Below are positions 49,681-62,010 of a DNA stretch of 64,000 nucleotides, piece after piece. The position numbers were made by a program, and so were the translations under genes. The DNA is taken from NCBI GenBank assembly GCA_023897205.1, contig JAHWDD010000018.1, forward strand, positions 168,997-232,996, read 5' to 3'. Each line of letters opens with the position of its first letter. The first letter of the stretch is position 1. Under the pieces are notes generated by a model. That model saw only the letters and a program-made list of their open reading frames with translations. It ran no database searches and was not told the origin of the DNA. The DNA is from Exophiala sp. HKRS030. Taxonomy: Eukaryota > Ascomycota > Eurotiomycetes > Chaetothyriales > Herpotrichiellaceae.

Positions 49681-50246
49681 TGAACAATCAGATATGTCTT
49701 CACACGTACAACATCGTGGCGCGGTGGAGAGTGGACGGTGGACGGCTGCAAATGCCAAAGGAATTCTCATGCTGTGAATGGATCCTTCCAGCTCCCGACA
49801 ACGGCCGGAACCTTAGCCGAAAGACTAATCTTGACTTGATGGTAGTTTTGAAGATCGGCCCTCGTTCGTTTCCCTCTATCAAAAGCTATGCAGAAGACAG
49901 AGACGCTCAGAGACAATTTGTTGTTTAGCTTCCCAAAACAGCGACCAGTCTTGGCACTTTATCACGTCTTGGTATTCTTATCGTCAGTCGTTGGCTCGAA
50001 CCCCGGTCATTGATAAGGCAAAGCTTATCCATCGTTAAGCGTATTCGCTGTCACCTGCCCGTCCTCGTGGAGCCTCTTTTGGCGGGCTTGCGGTGGTGGC
50101 GTGGGGTTGGGTCTTTGTCCCTCATTTCGAGACCTTATTTCGGTGGTATCTGGTATTTAGATGGGAGAAATGCCCACCGAGAGCAAACTTGTGCCACCAC
50201 GGAATGTCACTGCACATATTTTGTCCTACCTGACACCGCCGCCACC
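49681..50246. other. Intergenic, upstream of the permease pseudogene
   Basis: No gene seen. The following ATG sits in a strong start context (GCCGCCACCATG). Confidence 0.5.
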
Positions 50247-51819
50247 ATGTCAAGTTTGACGAAGGCTTCAAAGATGGGAGAGGTTCTCCAGCCTGGAACT
50301 GACATCGACGTCAGCACAGGACGCGTCTCGCCCAGAACGAAGCCATTCAAGCTTTGGAGCAAGCTGGGAATCGCGTACTCGATAACTTCAACACCAGTAG
50401 CCATCGGCACATACCTTGCTGTTTCGATCGGGGTCGGTGGGAGTCCCGTGAGCATCTTTGGCTATATCATGGTTGTCATCCTAGACATGTGTATCTGTGT
50501 CTCGCTGGCCGAGATGGCTGCTGTTATGCCCCACTCTGCAGGTAAGTCTTCGACTTTGACATGGACAAAAGATGGCCATTGACTGACGTTTGGGTCTAGG
50601 TCAAATTTTCTGGGCTGCTATTTTGGCACCCAAACCTCGAGCATTGAGCTACATTGTGGGATGGTTCACCCGCGCAGGCTACTTTTGCTGGACAGCGGCG
50701 TGCTTTCTGATCACGTCGCAGCTCATTTTTGCGTTGGTCGAGATATGCCGGACCACTTTCATTGTTCAGCCCTGGCACTACTACCTAGGCTACGTTGGCA
50801 CAGGGCTGTTCGTTCGTTGTGATCAACATTCCTTTGTTCAAGTGGTATCCATACATCCTCAACGGTCTTGTCGTTTACATCAATGTCGCCTCGCTGTTTG
50901 TTATGATTGCGCTCCTGGTCCGCGCACATCCCAAGCAAAGCGCCGACTTAGTCTTTGTCGATTTCGTCAACAATACCGGCTGGAATTCGAAAGGGGTTGT
51001 TTTCTTCCTCGGGTTACTCCCCGGCCTCACAGCGGTCAATGGCTTTGACTGCGCGGCTCACATGGCTGAGGAGATGCCCAATCCTCGTCGTCAAGTCCCG
51101 CAAGTTATGGTGCTGAGCGCACTCCTCAGCGCGATTAGTGGCCTAGTCATGCTTCTCGTTTATATGTTTTGCATCACCGACCCCGCCAGCCTGCTCGCCC
51201 CTGTCGGCGGCCAGCCTATCGCTCAACTCATGGTCGACTCCTTCAACAATCTACCCTTGACGATAGTCGGGGTACTTGATTTCATAATCTGCTTCCTCTC
51301 CGCCTCTTCCACCTTATTGACCACCTTCTCACGCGTGCTTTGGTTTTTCTCACGCGAAGACGGCATGCCTTTCTCCGGGACTATGGGCAGGATGTCCGCT
51401 GGATCCTCGATTCCGGTCAATGCAGTTCTCCTCGGGTTCCTGGTGTGCGTACTTATCGGCCTTCTCGAATTGGGCTCCTCAGCCGCCCTGAACGCCATTC
51501 TCGGTGCCGGCATCCTCTTCATATTCGCATCTTAAGCCACCCCGATTACCTGTGCATTGCTGCGACACATTACTTTGACCTCGGCAAGATTGTTGGGCCT
51601 GCTCTGAATGTGATCGGTGTGGTCTGGATCTGTTTCATCTTTGTCTGGCTTTGCTTTCCTCTTTATGTTCCGGTCACGGGCGTCACAATGAATTTTGCCA
51701 TTGTTGTCTTCGCCATAGTCGCAGTGTTGAGCACCATCAATTGGTTTGCGTGGTCCAATAAGCGTTTCAGATGTCCAGAGGCAACGGTGCAGACTTCGAA
51801 CGGAGAAGTTTCGGCCTGA
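50247..51819 (+). pseudogene. Amino-acid/choline/GABA permease (APC family, Hnm1/Uga4-like), disrupted
   Basis: Exon 1 (50247-50541) and exon 2 (from 50600, 58-nt intron GTAAGT to TCTAG) encode a 12-segment transporter. It carries GIAYSITSTPVAIGTYL, GQIFWAAILAP, GWNSKGVVFFLGLLPG, MAEEMPNPRRQVPQVM, YMFCITDP, PVGGQPIAQL and CFPLYVPVTGVTMN. These are characteristic of the choline/GABA branch of plasma-membrane APC permeases. Three lesions are visible. There is a one-base insertion near 50812-50818 (TTCGTTCGTTG) between GLFV and VVINIP. A TAA at 51533-51535 stands where the family has Tyr. A second shift lies near 51565, before HYFDLGKIVG. The start context is excellent, so the gene was probably lost recently. 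Confidence 0.8.
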
Positions 51820-52364
51820 TGACGGGTACCGAGACTGGACACTGGTTAGACAGTGAATATGCAAGCTTCTTCTGTAGATCTTTCTCCCTCGCAACCCTTC
51901 GATTTTTGAACCAGCACGCAGTGCCTGAGATATCAGTATGAATCGTAGCATCATCGCGTACACTATGAGTTATATGGCGTTCAAGGTCTTAGTGTGGTGT
52001 CCCGACTACACATTAGTGAAGGAGCACTGCCTAACCATAGCTTGACCGAACCAACCCCACCGGTACGGTTCCGGCTAAGGGTCTTGGTTATGGTGAGGTT
52101 ATGGAACGGTCAACGGTCTATGCATTTATAACTACACCAAGGCATCGATCACTCGAAACAAGGGCAAAGCTGGCAAAGCAGCGACCAGAATGAGCCGCAG
52201 AGTATTCGACTATCATTGGCGCACGCTTCACAAAGCAAAGTGGCCACTGGAGGAAGTCCTGGTACATACCTCCTGTGGCAAGAAGACCTCTCGGTATGGT
52301 TGTGGTCACGGGCCACAGGGATCGTTTGGACTCGCGGCATCCACGGTTCTCGGGGACCTGTAAT
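51820..52364. other. Intergenic, no gene recognised
   Basis: Short frames only; an imperfect GGTACGGTTCCGG-rich stretch lies near 52060. Confidence 0.4.
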
Positions 52365-52838
52365 CTAGGCTTGGGACTGGGATGAAAACTCGACCAGCAT
52401 GGAAACGGACGAAAGGGCTAGAAGCTGATTGAGTTCATTGGAGCGGTTTCTCAAGACATCTTGGACTACTGTCTGTAGCATGACGGACGGACAGGCCTTC
52501 AATAAGAAATGAAATCCATAACGCAAGGTAACTGACATATAGACTGTATTAGTAGCTCTCAGGATCTCACCATCATACCAATCGAATAGCGCCCATGAAA
52601 AACCAGAGTTGTTGAGTGTTTCCCGCTTCATGATGCCGCGCACGTAACATTCGCCTACCACAGTGTGCGTGGGTTCATCTGTTTTTGAGACGGTGGAAAC
52701 CACGATATCACAGTCAGAGTTCCTTTTCGGACGCTCGAGCTGATCCTTCTGCTGCACGTTCCTCCACAGCTGTATTTGATCCGTATCGTGCTCTTGGCCA
52801 ATCGCTGATGCATGGGCTAAAGTTGTCCACCCAACCAC
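52365..52838 (-). pseudogene. HET-like (heterokaryon incompatibility) C-terminal remnant
   Basis: The segment HTVVGECYVRGIMKRE resembles the C-terminal VGECYVHGIMDGE signature of fungal HET-domain proteins, and little else does. The HET core domain is not seen on either side. It is a fragment if the assignment is right; otherwise an unrelated 157-codon frame. Confidence 0.35.
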
Positions 52839-53086
52839 TTAGCTTCTGCCCTATTTAAATTGACACGGGTAAGTTGCACTAGTCAAAGCCAAAGATCAAG
52901 TCTTTCCCTCCATACCTGATGTCAGAAAGAGAAGCACTGGTCTGCTCCAATACAGTATCTGATCTTGCGGTGCCCTCGAATTTGTCGTGGCGGGCAGCCA
53001 GAGTACGAGTATGGAGGGTTTCGAAAGGTTACGCCCAGTAGATACGATATACTGAGCACCATCCACCATCTTCTCGAATCTGACTG

Positions 53087-53341
53087 AACTTGAATAGGCC
53101 GATTGGAACACTATACCACAGCACGGCAGGACTTGAAGTTCTACCTGGCGTGGCAGTGGCTGCGTCCTGTAAACTCCCAGCGAGGTGCTCATTGCCGCTG
53201 AAACACTACATCTATGAGGTCTCTGAAACGCTAATTGGGCAACATCCCGTACTCTCCGCTATACTTGATGAGTACACAAACAACCCACTATTCGTGCGGC
53301 TGCCAGAGATTCGCCCTGACCAATGCATATTTATCCAATAA
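53087..53341 (+). pseudogene. Alcohol acyltransferase-like (AATase/condensation fold) N-terminal remnant
   Basis: GTLYHSTAGLEVLPGVAV followed by GQHPVLSAILDEYTNNPLFV and RLPEI matches the start of fungal alcohol-acetyltransferase-type proteins (order: Y-H-S, hydrophobic strand, QHPxLS, VRLPEI). The frame stops at 53341 after ~85 codons, where the family has about 450-500 residues. The catalytic HxxxD would lie further on and is not present. There is no clear start codon. Confidence 0.5.
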
Positions 53342-53756
53342 CGTCATGCCTATGCTCCCCAGTCATCAGGGAACGCGGTCAATAATCCTGGCCTGGATTC
53401 AACTCGAGACGCTGAATTGACATGAGCTCCTGAATGGCCGACTGAATACGCATTTTGCCACCACTCGTGGTGGAGCACGCAGAACCAGGAGGTCTTCCTC
53501 AGCTCATCTCAATTCTTCGAGGATTGGAGGTGAGTTTTTCCGCTCTCAGTATGCTGCGGCTAGTGTGTTGACGAGCTTGACAATATCCCTGACAGAATTA
53601 TAGGAATGTCAAGGCGTGACTGAAGCAAGACCGTAGAGAACCCTAAGCTTTTGGAACATATTCTGCAATAAGATTAGCGCGTTTCCTACACAAAGCCATC
53701 CAGTCACCATCCAGCCAGAGAAAGTGCAATACACAAGTGAAATGACCGTGAACATC

Positions 53757-54538
53757 TCAGTTAGATATCACAGGTGTTTTGCCAACCCACTTCGAGTCGG
53801 GCGACATCTCCTGCAGGACCCAGGCCGCAATGCTCTTCCTGGATAGGAACATGCCGTCCCCGCCAGTCCCCGTGTACGTGGCCGTCACTGGCTTGGCGGG
53901 GCCATCCCCCAGGAAGGGGACTCGGAAAAGAGTCCATTTCAACTGGGACACATCCCAAGATGCCACAAAGGCACCCAAGCCGTTGAACTCCTGATAAGCA
54001 GTTCCCCCAATGACCTTGACCAGTACGATCGAAGCTTTCCATTTGAAGCCTCCCTTATCCTCTGGTGCTGGGTACGAGCACGTCCCGAGCACCAACGCCC
54101 TCTCGTAATTGTTGGCCGTCAAGAGTGGGAACAGTTTCTTCATCGCGTCGGTGACGGGCTGCATATGCTCATTACCGCGCTGGACCAGACACGGAGAAAA
54201 AAGGCGGAGGACTTACCGTCCCCTTAGAGCCAAATGTAGGTCCGGCGAACGATACAATAACCGTGGGGCCAGAGGTGACAGCTTTTTCCAAATCCGCTGC
54301 ATCGTCGAACGAACCTTTGATCACCGTCACCTTGGAATCGTTCTTGATCTCGGCCGGAACCTTGCCCGGATTGCGCACGTAGAGAGTCAGACTGTGACCT
54401 TCCTTCAGGGCCAGGGAGCAGAAATCCAACCCCGTTTGGCCTACGTGATCACAGAGGGTTAGCGCAGCCTTCAACGGTGCACGGACGGGATCATTAATAC
54501 GCACCGGTGGCGCCTAATACCAAAATATGCTTCGACAT
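53757..54538 (-). CDS. NmrA-like / atypical SDR NAD(P)-binding protein
   Basis: Exons 54538-54505, 54440-54217 and 54158-53757 (introns of 64 and 58 nt with GTGCGT/GTAG and GTAAGT/GCAG ends) give an intact 219-residue protein. The start MSKHILVLGATGQTG has the GxxGxxG dinucleotide motif, completed only by splicing. It continues LYVRNPGKVP, VIKGSFDDAADLEKA and VSFAGP, the strand-loop order of NmrA-type NAD(P)-binding proteins. SRKSIAAWVLQEM near the end matches the family. Members act as redox-sensing regulators or as reductases. It is one of the few undamaged genes here. Confidence 0.85.
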
Positions 54539-55041
54539 GGTGATAATTCAGGGTGAATGTTGTGAATAATGAAGCGTCTCTTGTAAAAAGTACGTCAAAA
54601 TTGTATAGTGGCAGCGAAACGGAATCACGTGCTTTTCGAGTCGGAAGCAGTATTCTCCGACGTCCACTTTGTAGTGGATGTGGACTTAGGCCCTCTGCAG
54701 AGCGCAGGCTATGCGCCTCCGGGACGATGGAATCACACCTTCACGCGATGTGCGGTGTTAAGCACTGAAAAAGTGTGAACTGAGATGAGTCCGCAGCTTC
54801 AACTTTAAGGAAATTCCGCGTGGCGACGCGGGTCAACAAAAAAAGGGGAAGACAGCATTTGAAAACCACCCGACCCGTCAGTATCCAGCTCGTACCTGGA
54901 ACCGAAACAAGTCCTATCAAGCTTGTGGATGTGGTATCGCCTACTGACGGGACAGGACACCCCCAGTTTACAAGCGCTCTGAGATGTGTGTCCCGAAGGA
55001 CATGTGCGAGGTTGGCGGGATCCCTGGAAGGTACGTTCTGG

Positions 55042-55176
55042 CGGCCCTGTTAATTCTGATGTGTTCTGTCTTAGGTAGTTCTCTGTGACGCGTACGGCCC
55101 TGTTAAACCACGAGAACAAGTTCCCCCGGGACCTCTGGACCCTATCCCTCCGGCCCTGTTAAACCTCGAGAACAAG
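55042..55176. repeat. Three spaced copies of CGGCCCTGTTAA, about 55 bp apart
   Basis: Copies start near 55042, 55095 and 55151. The last two extend to CGGCCCTGTTAAACC then CGAGAACAAG with one mismatch; the first is diverged after TTAA. The regular spacing suggests tandem units of about 55 bp that have drifted between conserved cores. Confidence 0.7.
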
Positions 55177-55544
55177 CCACCGGCGGCATAGAAAGGAGGA
55201 GGATAGTTTACTGAAAGGAATAAGCACCACGAGGAAATACAACGGAAATGGGGACATAAGCTTGGTTAGTGAGAGATCGCAACGTGGGAAGAATTGCTGG
55301 CTAGAAAACTCTCACGGTTCTCTTGCAAGACATGGACGGCCTAGATGTGGGAGACCACGCTAAGTAATGCGAAACGACTCGCGGGGCGTAGTGTGCATTG
55401 GTAGCCATGGCTGGGGAATCCCTACAAGACTATCTGCACAGCTCGAGAGGACAGAGGCGCATGTCGGTGTACAGAGAGAGCGGACACTGTCTACCCTGCT
55501 CGTACTAGGGTCCAGAGTCACTACCACGAATAGGTTGAAGAGCG

Positions 55545-55811
55545 TATGCGATGCGCGTACGGGTCGGAATGAAAGCGAAGTGGTATCGCCTAGTTGACCG
55601 CCACCCGATGCCAGATGGAGGGGACTGTCGACGGATAGCCGCAAGCCGCCGCCCGATGAAGGGGAGTATCAGTCGCAGCGGAAACCCGACACGGACAGAG
55701 GGGATCAACTACCTCCCTTGTGCTGAGGACCTGAGCTTCTGTGATGGATAGTTTGGAGCCACGGATATGCGACGCTTACGGGTCAGAATAGCGACGAAGA
55801 GGTATCGCCTA
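55545..55811. repeat. Two diverged copies of a ~47-bp repeat ending GGTATCGCCTAG
   Basis: One copy lies at about 55545-55594, the other at about 55768-55811. Both read TATGCGA, then ACGGGTC, AGCGA, and end GGTATCGCCTAG. A shorter match (GGTATCGCCTA) occurs near 54930. Confidence 0.6.
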
Positions 55812-57153
55812 GCAGTGCGGGCTGTTGATGTATGCTTAAGGAGTGAACAGGAATCTCCTAAGTAGGGGAGAGCTTGGTCCCCCTCACCCTATGGACGCGT
55901 AAACGAGCGAGGAGCGCGGAACACTAGGAGTATATCTAGATAGGTAGATACGGCGCAATACTATATGATTCCTTGGCAGCGCCAGCCAAATAGACAATCA
56001 CGGATCGCTGGATAGACGTGTCCTTCCTCCGTGGGTGGACGAATGAAAGAGTAGACGGACCGTTGAAGAAGTGGAGGCCGAACATGGAAGCAGTGAGAGC
56101 ACCGATCCGTTTTGCGAAAGCCACCGGTCGGTTAAAGTTTGATGGAGAATGGAACGAGCCCCGCACTTAATAGTTCATGTGCCGATGAAGGAGCAGTAAT
56201 ACTCAAGAAGACAACCTTGAGCGCGAAGTGTAAGCTCGTGAGGGTATCTCAACAACGGCGAGTGGTATATTGTCGAAGGAATCGTCATGAATCAAGGATC
56301 GTCTTTCCATTGTGGGTGTTCTCCCTTGGAAAATATAGAGACGCCATTGCTAGGAGCGATATTAAATGCGCATCGGGATGAATTTTAATCCACACGGCTA
56401 TGCCTAATTTTTCTTGCCTAGAAGCCTTTGCCATAAGAAGCATCCGTTGAAATGGAACACGCTCGTCTGAGTGCCTCTATGTTTGCCTCGGGCAATTTCC
56501 TTCACTATGGGAGGGGGGCAGGAGCTAGTCGCACGTCGTGGTACTGTCTCAACGCAAAACACGTTCACAAGCTGGGAGGATTCTACCCAAGAGCAGTCTC
56601 CAGCAGAGGGTCAGATGCCGCGCTTAGGCTTTCAATAACGCAGGTATTGGACATCCTCTTGCATCGACCTCCGAGGCCTCGTCAGAACACGTTGATCGGG
56701 TGCTACGTCTCATCGTGGAGGGGGCCTATGACAGTTGATTAAAGGGAAAGGAGATAGTGTACCAGAACCCGCCGCTCTCCTCGATGGTGAGGTGAACATA
56801 TCAGAGTCAAGACTACAACCGGCGGCGTCATCGCCGACATCTTGCCACAACCAAAGTTGACTAGAGCTATCCCACAGCTATGATGGGGCAAAAGAAGAGG
56901 GGTGACGGGGGCGGGGTTAGGCCTCGCTGAGGTTAAACCGGACATAAGCCCACTGGCATCATAGGCTGACCTTTCCCGGTACTCCGTTCAACTAGCTTCA
57001 TTGCTTAGTTAGTCTTTTCGGGGTGCCAAGCGGGGCAAAGCTTGACGAAGCGGGGGACATTCGCTTTCTTTTCTTGACTTATAGTCAAGCCCCTTCGCCT
57101 CTCTTCATGTATTGCCTCTGTGCAGCCGATATTTCTGCCGCCGACCCAGCAAG

Positions 57154-59447
57154 ATGCGGTCGGATATTGCCTGTCATTTATGCCGCAGGTTTGTGCCCTC
57201 TGGACCACCTCTTGACCCCACTTCTCCCAACTTTGTGCTGACCGACGGGCAACTACAGACGCAAAGTTAAGTGGTAAGCTGTTCTGGAGCGGCCAAGCCT
57301 TCAGCAGCCGTGCAGAGGCTAAAAGCATTGTAGCGATCGGGAGCTGCCACGTTGTTCCATGTGTGAGCGGTCCGCACAAGCCTGTGAATATCCGCGGGAT
57401 CTACAGAAACCTGGTCCAACGATAGGTATGTCCCCCTCATGCGAGCAAGCCAGGGTGTTCTTCTGGTACCATGCCGCAAGGTTTGACAATACAGGAAGGT
57501 AGTTTGCAGCGTAAGCGCAAGCGACCACTAGACAACAAAGCCAAGGAAGCTGAACATCCAATGATATACCGCACCACTCTGTCCGCCAAAGACGATGTGG
57601 ACATGATGGCCAACGTGGTCGACGAATGGAGCGCCCGACGTCGTGATTCACAGCTCAATATACACGACCTTTCGTTTATCCTCCACCCTTCCCACGAAGC
57701 GACAACCCCTCCTGGAAAGGACCCGGTTGCATCATCGACCATTGGTGCAGGAAACAGCCCGCAACCTTTGCTCATCCCAAAAGCTTGCCATGCTCTTGCA
57801 ATGAGCCCTGAAGATTTGGAACTTATGTGAGTGGAGCATTCCAGTACACCTGGTGTCGCCTGTTGGTCTGCTGATAGATCCTGCAGGATCAATATATACT
57901 TTGACAACATGGTCGCCATCAATCTATTTCATGTGCCAACTTTCTGGGAAAAGTTACAGAATATTGCGTCCACCGCACAGGCCCGTGCTTTATTGGCGGC
58001 AATGATGGCATTCTCCGCCCGATTCTGCGCGGCCGACACCAAAGAGGGTCAGCAGCACAATCTGAGTGGAGTGGCTGATGTGCGTAATCAGCCGTCGCAC
58101 TTTCTGAATCTGGCCTTCAGATATATCGACGATGCACTGAGAGAGTGTGGTGATGAAGCACCGCCGTTGTGCATTCTTCAGGCCCTTATTGTTAGTACGC
58201 ATTGTCAGTTAAGTCAAGGGGTCCGCGGAAAAGCTTGGAGATCTCTGGGACAATGCGTAAGACTGGCCTACGAGCTGAACCTGCACCTGGTGGATGTACT
58301 ACATCCGAAACGTGCCAGTGGAGCGGATGCAAGACAATGGTGCAAAGACGAGGAGAAGCGTCGAGCCTGGTGGGCAGTGTGGGAGATGGACGCCTTTGGC
58401 AGCACCGTCCGACGGTGCTCCCCTGCGGTCGACTGGTCGCACATTGAAACCTTACTTCCTGTGGAGGATGAGCATTGGTTTCAGCGTCAAGCACGCCCAA
58501 GCTGCTTCTTGGAAAGAGATCTGATCCATCGATGGAAGGCGCTGTGGGTTAGTGGCAACCAGTCTCCCAAAGCATGGTTCATTGTTGTCCACTCACTGAT
58601 GAAGGAGGCGCAACGAATCACCAGTCCCAGGGGGATCCCCGACTCGTCCATGCCCTATCAAGCCAGGCCACCGTGTAAAGTCGGCAAAAATCGAAAGGAT
58701 AATGAGGACAGCAAGGCAACGCAGGCTCGCAAGAAACTAGAGACGCTGTCGAACTCGGTGCGCTGTTTCGTCCTGGCATTACCACCTCAACTCAGATATC
58801 GCGGTCAGTATCTTGGCTTCGACGCGCGAGAGCGCGGGCAGTTGATATCGCTGCGTCAGCTTCATTGCTCCATCCATAACATCTATGTCATGACTCAGCT
58901 TGCCCAACTCATGATCCACCGTTACGATGTCTTCGGGAGCCATGCCCGAAAGAGCTGGCCGACGTGGGATGCCCACCTCCTCAAGGGTGCGCAGTGGACT
59001 GGCCATGCACCACGATGCAATTCGACGTCCGGGACGAATTATGGCAAGAGCCTTGCCTCGAGTCAGTACTTTGAGGCAGCGGACAATATTCTCACCATTG
59101 TGCACCGCAGCTGCGACGATCATGTCCAGTACATCAACCCCTTTCTCTCCAGCACGATCTGGCTGGCGTCAGCGGTACAGCTGATACAAACGGAGTTCGG
59201 CCCGCCAGGCACGAATCGCAGCCTAGGAAAGTCGAAGTTTGAGGTTTTGTCCATGACGTACAAAAAATGCGTCGCTCTCTGGGATATCCAGACAGCTATG
59301 CAACAGAACTTGGAATCATTGGAGGCTCATTTGGAGGGCTCTCGCGCCGCCGCCAATCAAAGTCAGGGCCCGTCAAACGAACGCATCAATCAAGAAAATG
59401 TGCCAAAAGCAGCAGGCCGGAGCGCGCCTTCGACTTTACTCAGCTGA
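57154..59447 (+). CDS. Zn2Cys6 transcription factor with fungal_trans domain, apparent nonsense codon in the zinc cluster
   Basis: Exons 57154-57188, 57316-57425, 57499-57826 and 57887-59447 sum to 2034 nt, exactly 678 codons. The start is MRSDIACHLCR; exon 2 gives KHCSDRELPRCSMCERSAQACEYP, so the full C-x2-C-x6-C-x6-C-x2-C-x6-C cluster is restored with perfect spacing. Then come GS-QRKRKRP, a linker, and a long fungal_trans domain (YFDNMVAINLFHVPTFW, WRSLGQCVRLAYELNLH, EEKRRAWWAVWEMD). Inside the cluster, at 57320-57322, the frame reads TAA where CAA (Gln) would fit. If the first junction is right this gene cannot make a DNA-binding protein unless translation reads through. Exon 1 is only 35 nt and its GTTTGT donor is weak, so another splice is possible. 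The rest is undamaged. Its 3' end converges on the DHA1 pump 107 bp away. Confidence 0.75.
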
Positions 59448-59553
59448 AGTCGTCAGTTCCAAAAGCCAGTTCCAAGAGAAATCGACGGAGAAATGCTCTA
59501 ATAGTTCTTGTGTAGAAATTTAACAACGGGATGCAAATCTATATGTGCTCATA

Positions 59554-61332
59554 TCACAGATCCAGGGGGTATTTCTCCCTGATTGTTTTTCCATACTTGG
59601 TAAAGAAGATCGGAATCGGAATGCACGCCAAACCAATAAACCCCAGCAACGAGTTTCCCCAACCCAGACCTAATTTCTGATACATTGGGCCCCCAGCAAG
59701 CGGTAGCAAAGCCCCCAACAATGACCTCGAAGCTGTCAAGATCGCCACCGCACTGGCCGCATATCCGGTGTAGCAGTCGATCAGGTATGTCTGAATCGGC
59801 AAGAAAATCCCCATCATCCCGAAACTAAACGGAATCATCCCGATGATAGGTACGATCCAGAAGGCCTTCTTGTCGGCAGTCCATCCATACCAAAAAAAGC
59901 TGATAGGGATGAAGAACGCGAAGAAGATCATGGTGGGAAGTCGCATCTCGGGTTCAAATTTGCCGTTGTTACGTTTGCTCAATTTGACCACCATCTTGTC
60001 AGAGGTCAGGGCCATTGCGGCTAAGCCCAGGAAGAAGCCGATACCCACGCCCAGGTACGCAAGGCCGGTAATTTCGGGAGACCACCCATATTGGCCACTG
60101 AACACAAAGGTGATGGTAGTGAATAGGAGGTAGAGCAAGCCATAGACGATGGCCATATACACGGAGAGCAGGGCGACAATCGGGGACTTGACGAACATCT
60201 TAAGTGGGCGGGCCAGTCCGGTGAGGAGGATTTGAGTGGGGGTCTTGGGTGCGTTGTCGTTGTCGTAGCAGCTTCGGAGATCAGAGCGGCCGAGTTCTTT
60301 CGCGAGTCGTTCTGTCTTCCAGCGGATGAGGACTCGAGTATAGGTTTCCTTATTGAGGAACTCGATGCCCAGTGAAGTCACTCCTGACGCGATCAACAAG
60401 ACCCAGAATACCCACCTCCAGCCGGCCTGTTGGGCAATGAAGCCTCCACAGATCGGCCCAGCCTGTGACAGTGTCAGTGTCGGTGTTCAAATAGATACAT
60501 ATCGCGCGAGACATACAACAGGCCCAATAAGAGGGCCGAGGGACCAGATAGCAGTTGCGAGACCGCGCTCCTCGACGACGAACAAATCTGAAATCACGCC
60601 CGCTCCGAGTGTGAGACACCCTGAGCCACCGATCCCCGCCATGAACCGGAAGAAGATGAGGAGGCCGATGTTTGGGGCGAGCGCACAGCCAATCTGCCAG
60701 ACGACGAATAACCAGTTGGCCGCGCTGAGGACGATTCGACGGCCATAGATCTCGCTCATAGGTGCCAGTACTAGAGGCCCGAACTAATCCCTAGCACGTT
60801 ATTTCCGCTGCTTCGCCGGAGCAACACAGGGGGTTGGACTTACGACGTAGCCGAGAAGATAAACGCTGACGGTGAACGACAGCAAGAGCTCCGAACTCTC
60901 GCCAAAGTCTTCACCCATAAAGCTCACGGCTGGGGCGAACATGCTGGATGCCAGCGGCGAAACGAAGCTGATGGCGCTCACCAAGCTCAGCAGGCCCCAT
61001 TTTCGTTGACGTGGGAAGTTGATGGGATTCTGAGGATCGTCTTGGCCATCCCAGCCCACGATGCTGTGTTCAAGGTCGCCTTCCGGGTGGGTGGTGGTCT
61101 GGACTCCGCTTTTTGTCGTACTGATTCTTCTCAAGGACTCGCGGAGATTTTGCTCATACTCGATTGCGACATCTTCCTGCAGTGCTTGGCTAGTAGTGCT
61201 CCGGGGGCGCTTTGTATGGCTCTTGTCTTGCACACTGAAAGATGGTGTGGTAAGGCCTGCGATAGATCCCTTTTCCTCATGGATGTCCTTGGACTCGCTG
61301 GTGGCCATCTCAAACAGTGGCGTTGAGGACAT
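59554..61332 (-). CDS. DHA1-type MFS multidrug/polyamine exporter
   Basis: Exons 61332-60844, 60783-60517 and 60462-59554 (introns of 60 and 54 nt) give an intact 554-residue protein. A polar N-terminal tail of ~90 residues leads to WDGQDDPQNPINFPRQRKW, the standard entry of fungal DHA1 drug:H+ antiporters. Then follow FGPLVLAPMSEIYGRR (motif A), WQIGCALAPN, FFRFMAGIGGSG and the motif C region SLGPLIGPVVAGPICGGF, completed across the second intron. It would export drugs, toxins or polyamines at the plasma membrane. A later Met at 61308 is an alternative start. Neighbours suggest service to a metabolite cluster. Confidence 0.88.
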
Positions 61333-62010
61333 GTGGCGATCAATAGAAGAGAATGCCGAACCTTGGAAGGGACTGGGACTTCTGGCAGAAAATCGTCCTT
61401 CCCAGCACTAGTGAGAAGTTTTCCTCCAATCTTAGTGACGACTTGAGGGGTAGCTGTGCCGAGTCCCGAATAAATTGCGCCGCGCACCGAGAGCATAAAA
61501 CGATTGCATAAGTCGGGAGATATGAATAATCTCCTGTTATGCATGATCGACTAAGACGCCATGACAAATCCAAGGAGATGGGACCATTTGCGTTGAAGCA
61601 TCTGGACGGCATTGCTCGGCCGATGCCGATTGAATTAGTATTTCGTGAACTTAGATCAAGTTCTTCCAGAAACAAAGACGCTCCGGGGGTCAAGTCAGAA
61701 AGAGTGCACATACTAACGACATGACCGGTCTGGGCCATAAGCGAAGGACTCTTACGTCAACTCGGCTGGGCGGCCTGTTTCGCACACAAATTCCAGTTCC
61801 CTCTGATGTTCACTATGATCGCAACGACCCGACTGCAATTTCCTCGTATTAGGAGGGCAATCTGTTATCAGGAACAGACTTCCGAAGATGAGCTCGAGGA
61901 TTGACGGGTAAACACATGGCATTAACGGCAACCGGTAGTACTGTAGCAGCTTAATGATCGACTGGGAATTTTGACCTAGCCATGAGCTTCCCAGTGTTGC
62001 CTGGCGTGAC
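61333..62010. other. Intergenic, no gene recognised
   Basis: Upstream flank of the DHA1 pump followed by sequence without a coherent frame. The missing 5' part of the following pump remnant was looked for here and not found. Confidence 0.4.

Larger units (their letters stand above)
54539..57153. other. Gene-free 2.6-kb stretch with short repeats
   Basis: No convincing coding frame. It contains spaced repeats of CGGCCCTGTTAA and a second repeat family with GGTATCGCCTA, listed separately. It may be the remains of a mobile element, but no transposase, reverse transcriptase or terminal repeat was recognised. Confidence 0.45.

Noticed and set aside
49985..50010. tRNA-like TCGAACCCCGG sequence
   Set aside because: No matching acceptor stem, D-arm or anticodon arm could be folded around it.
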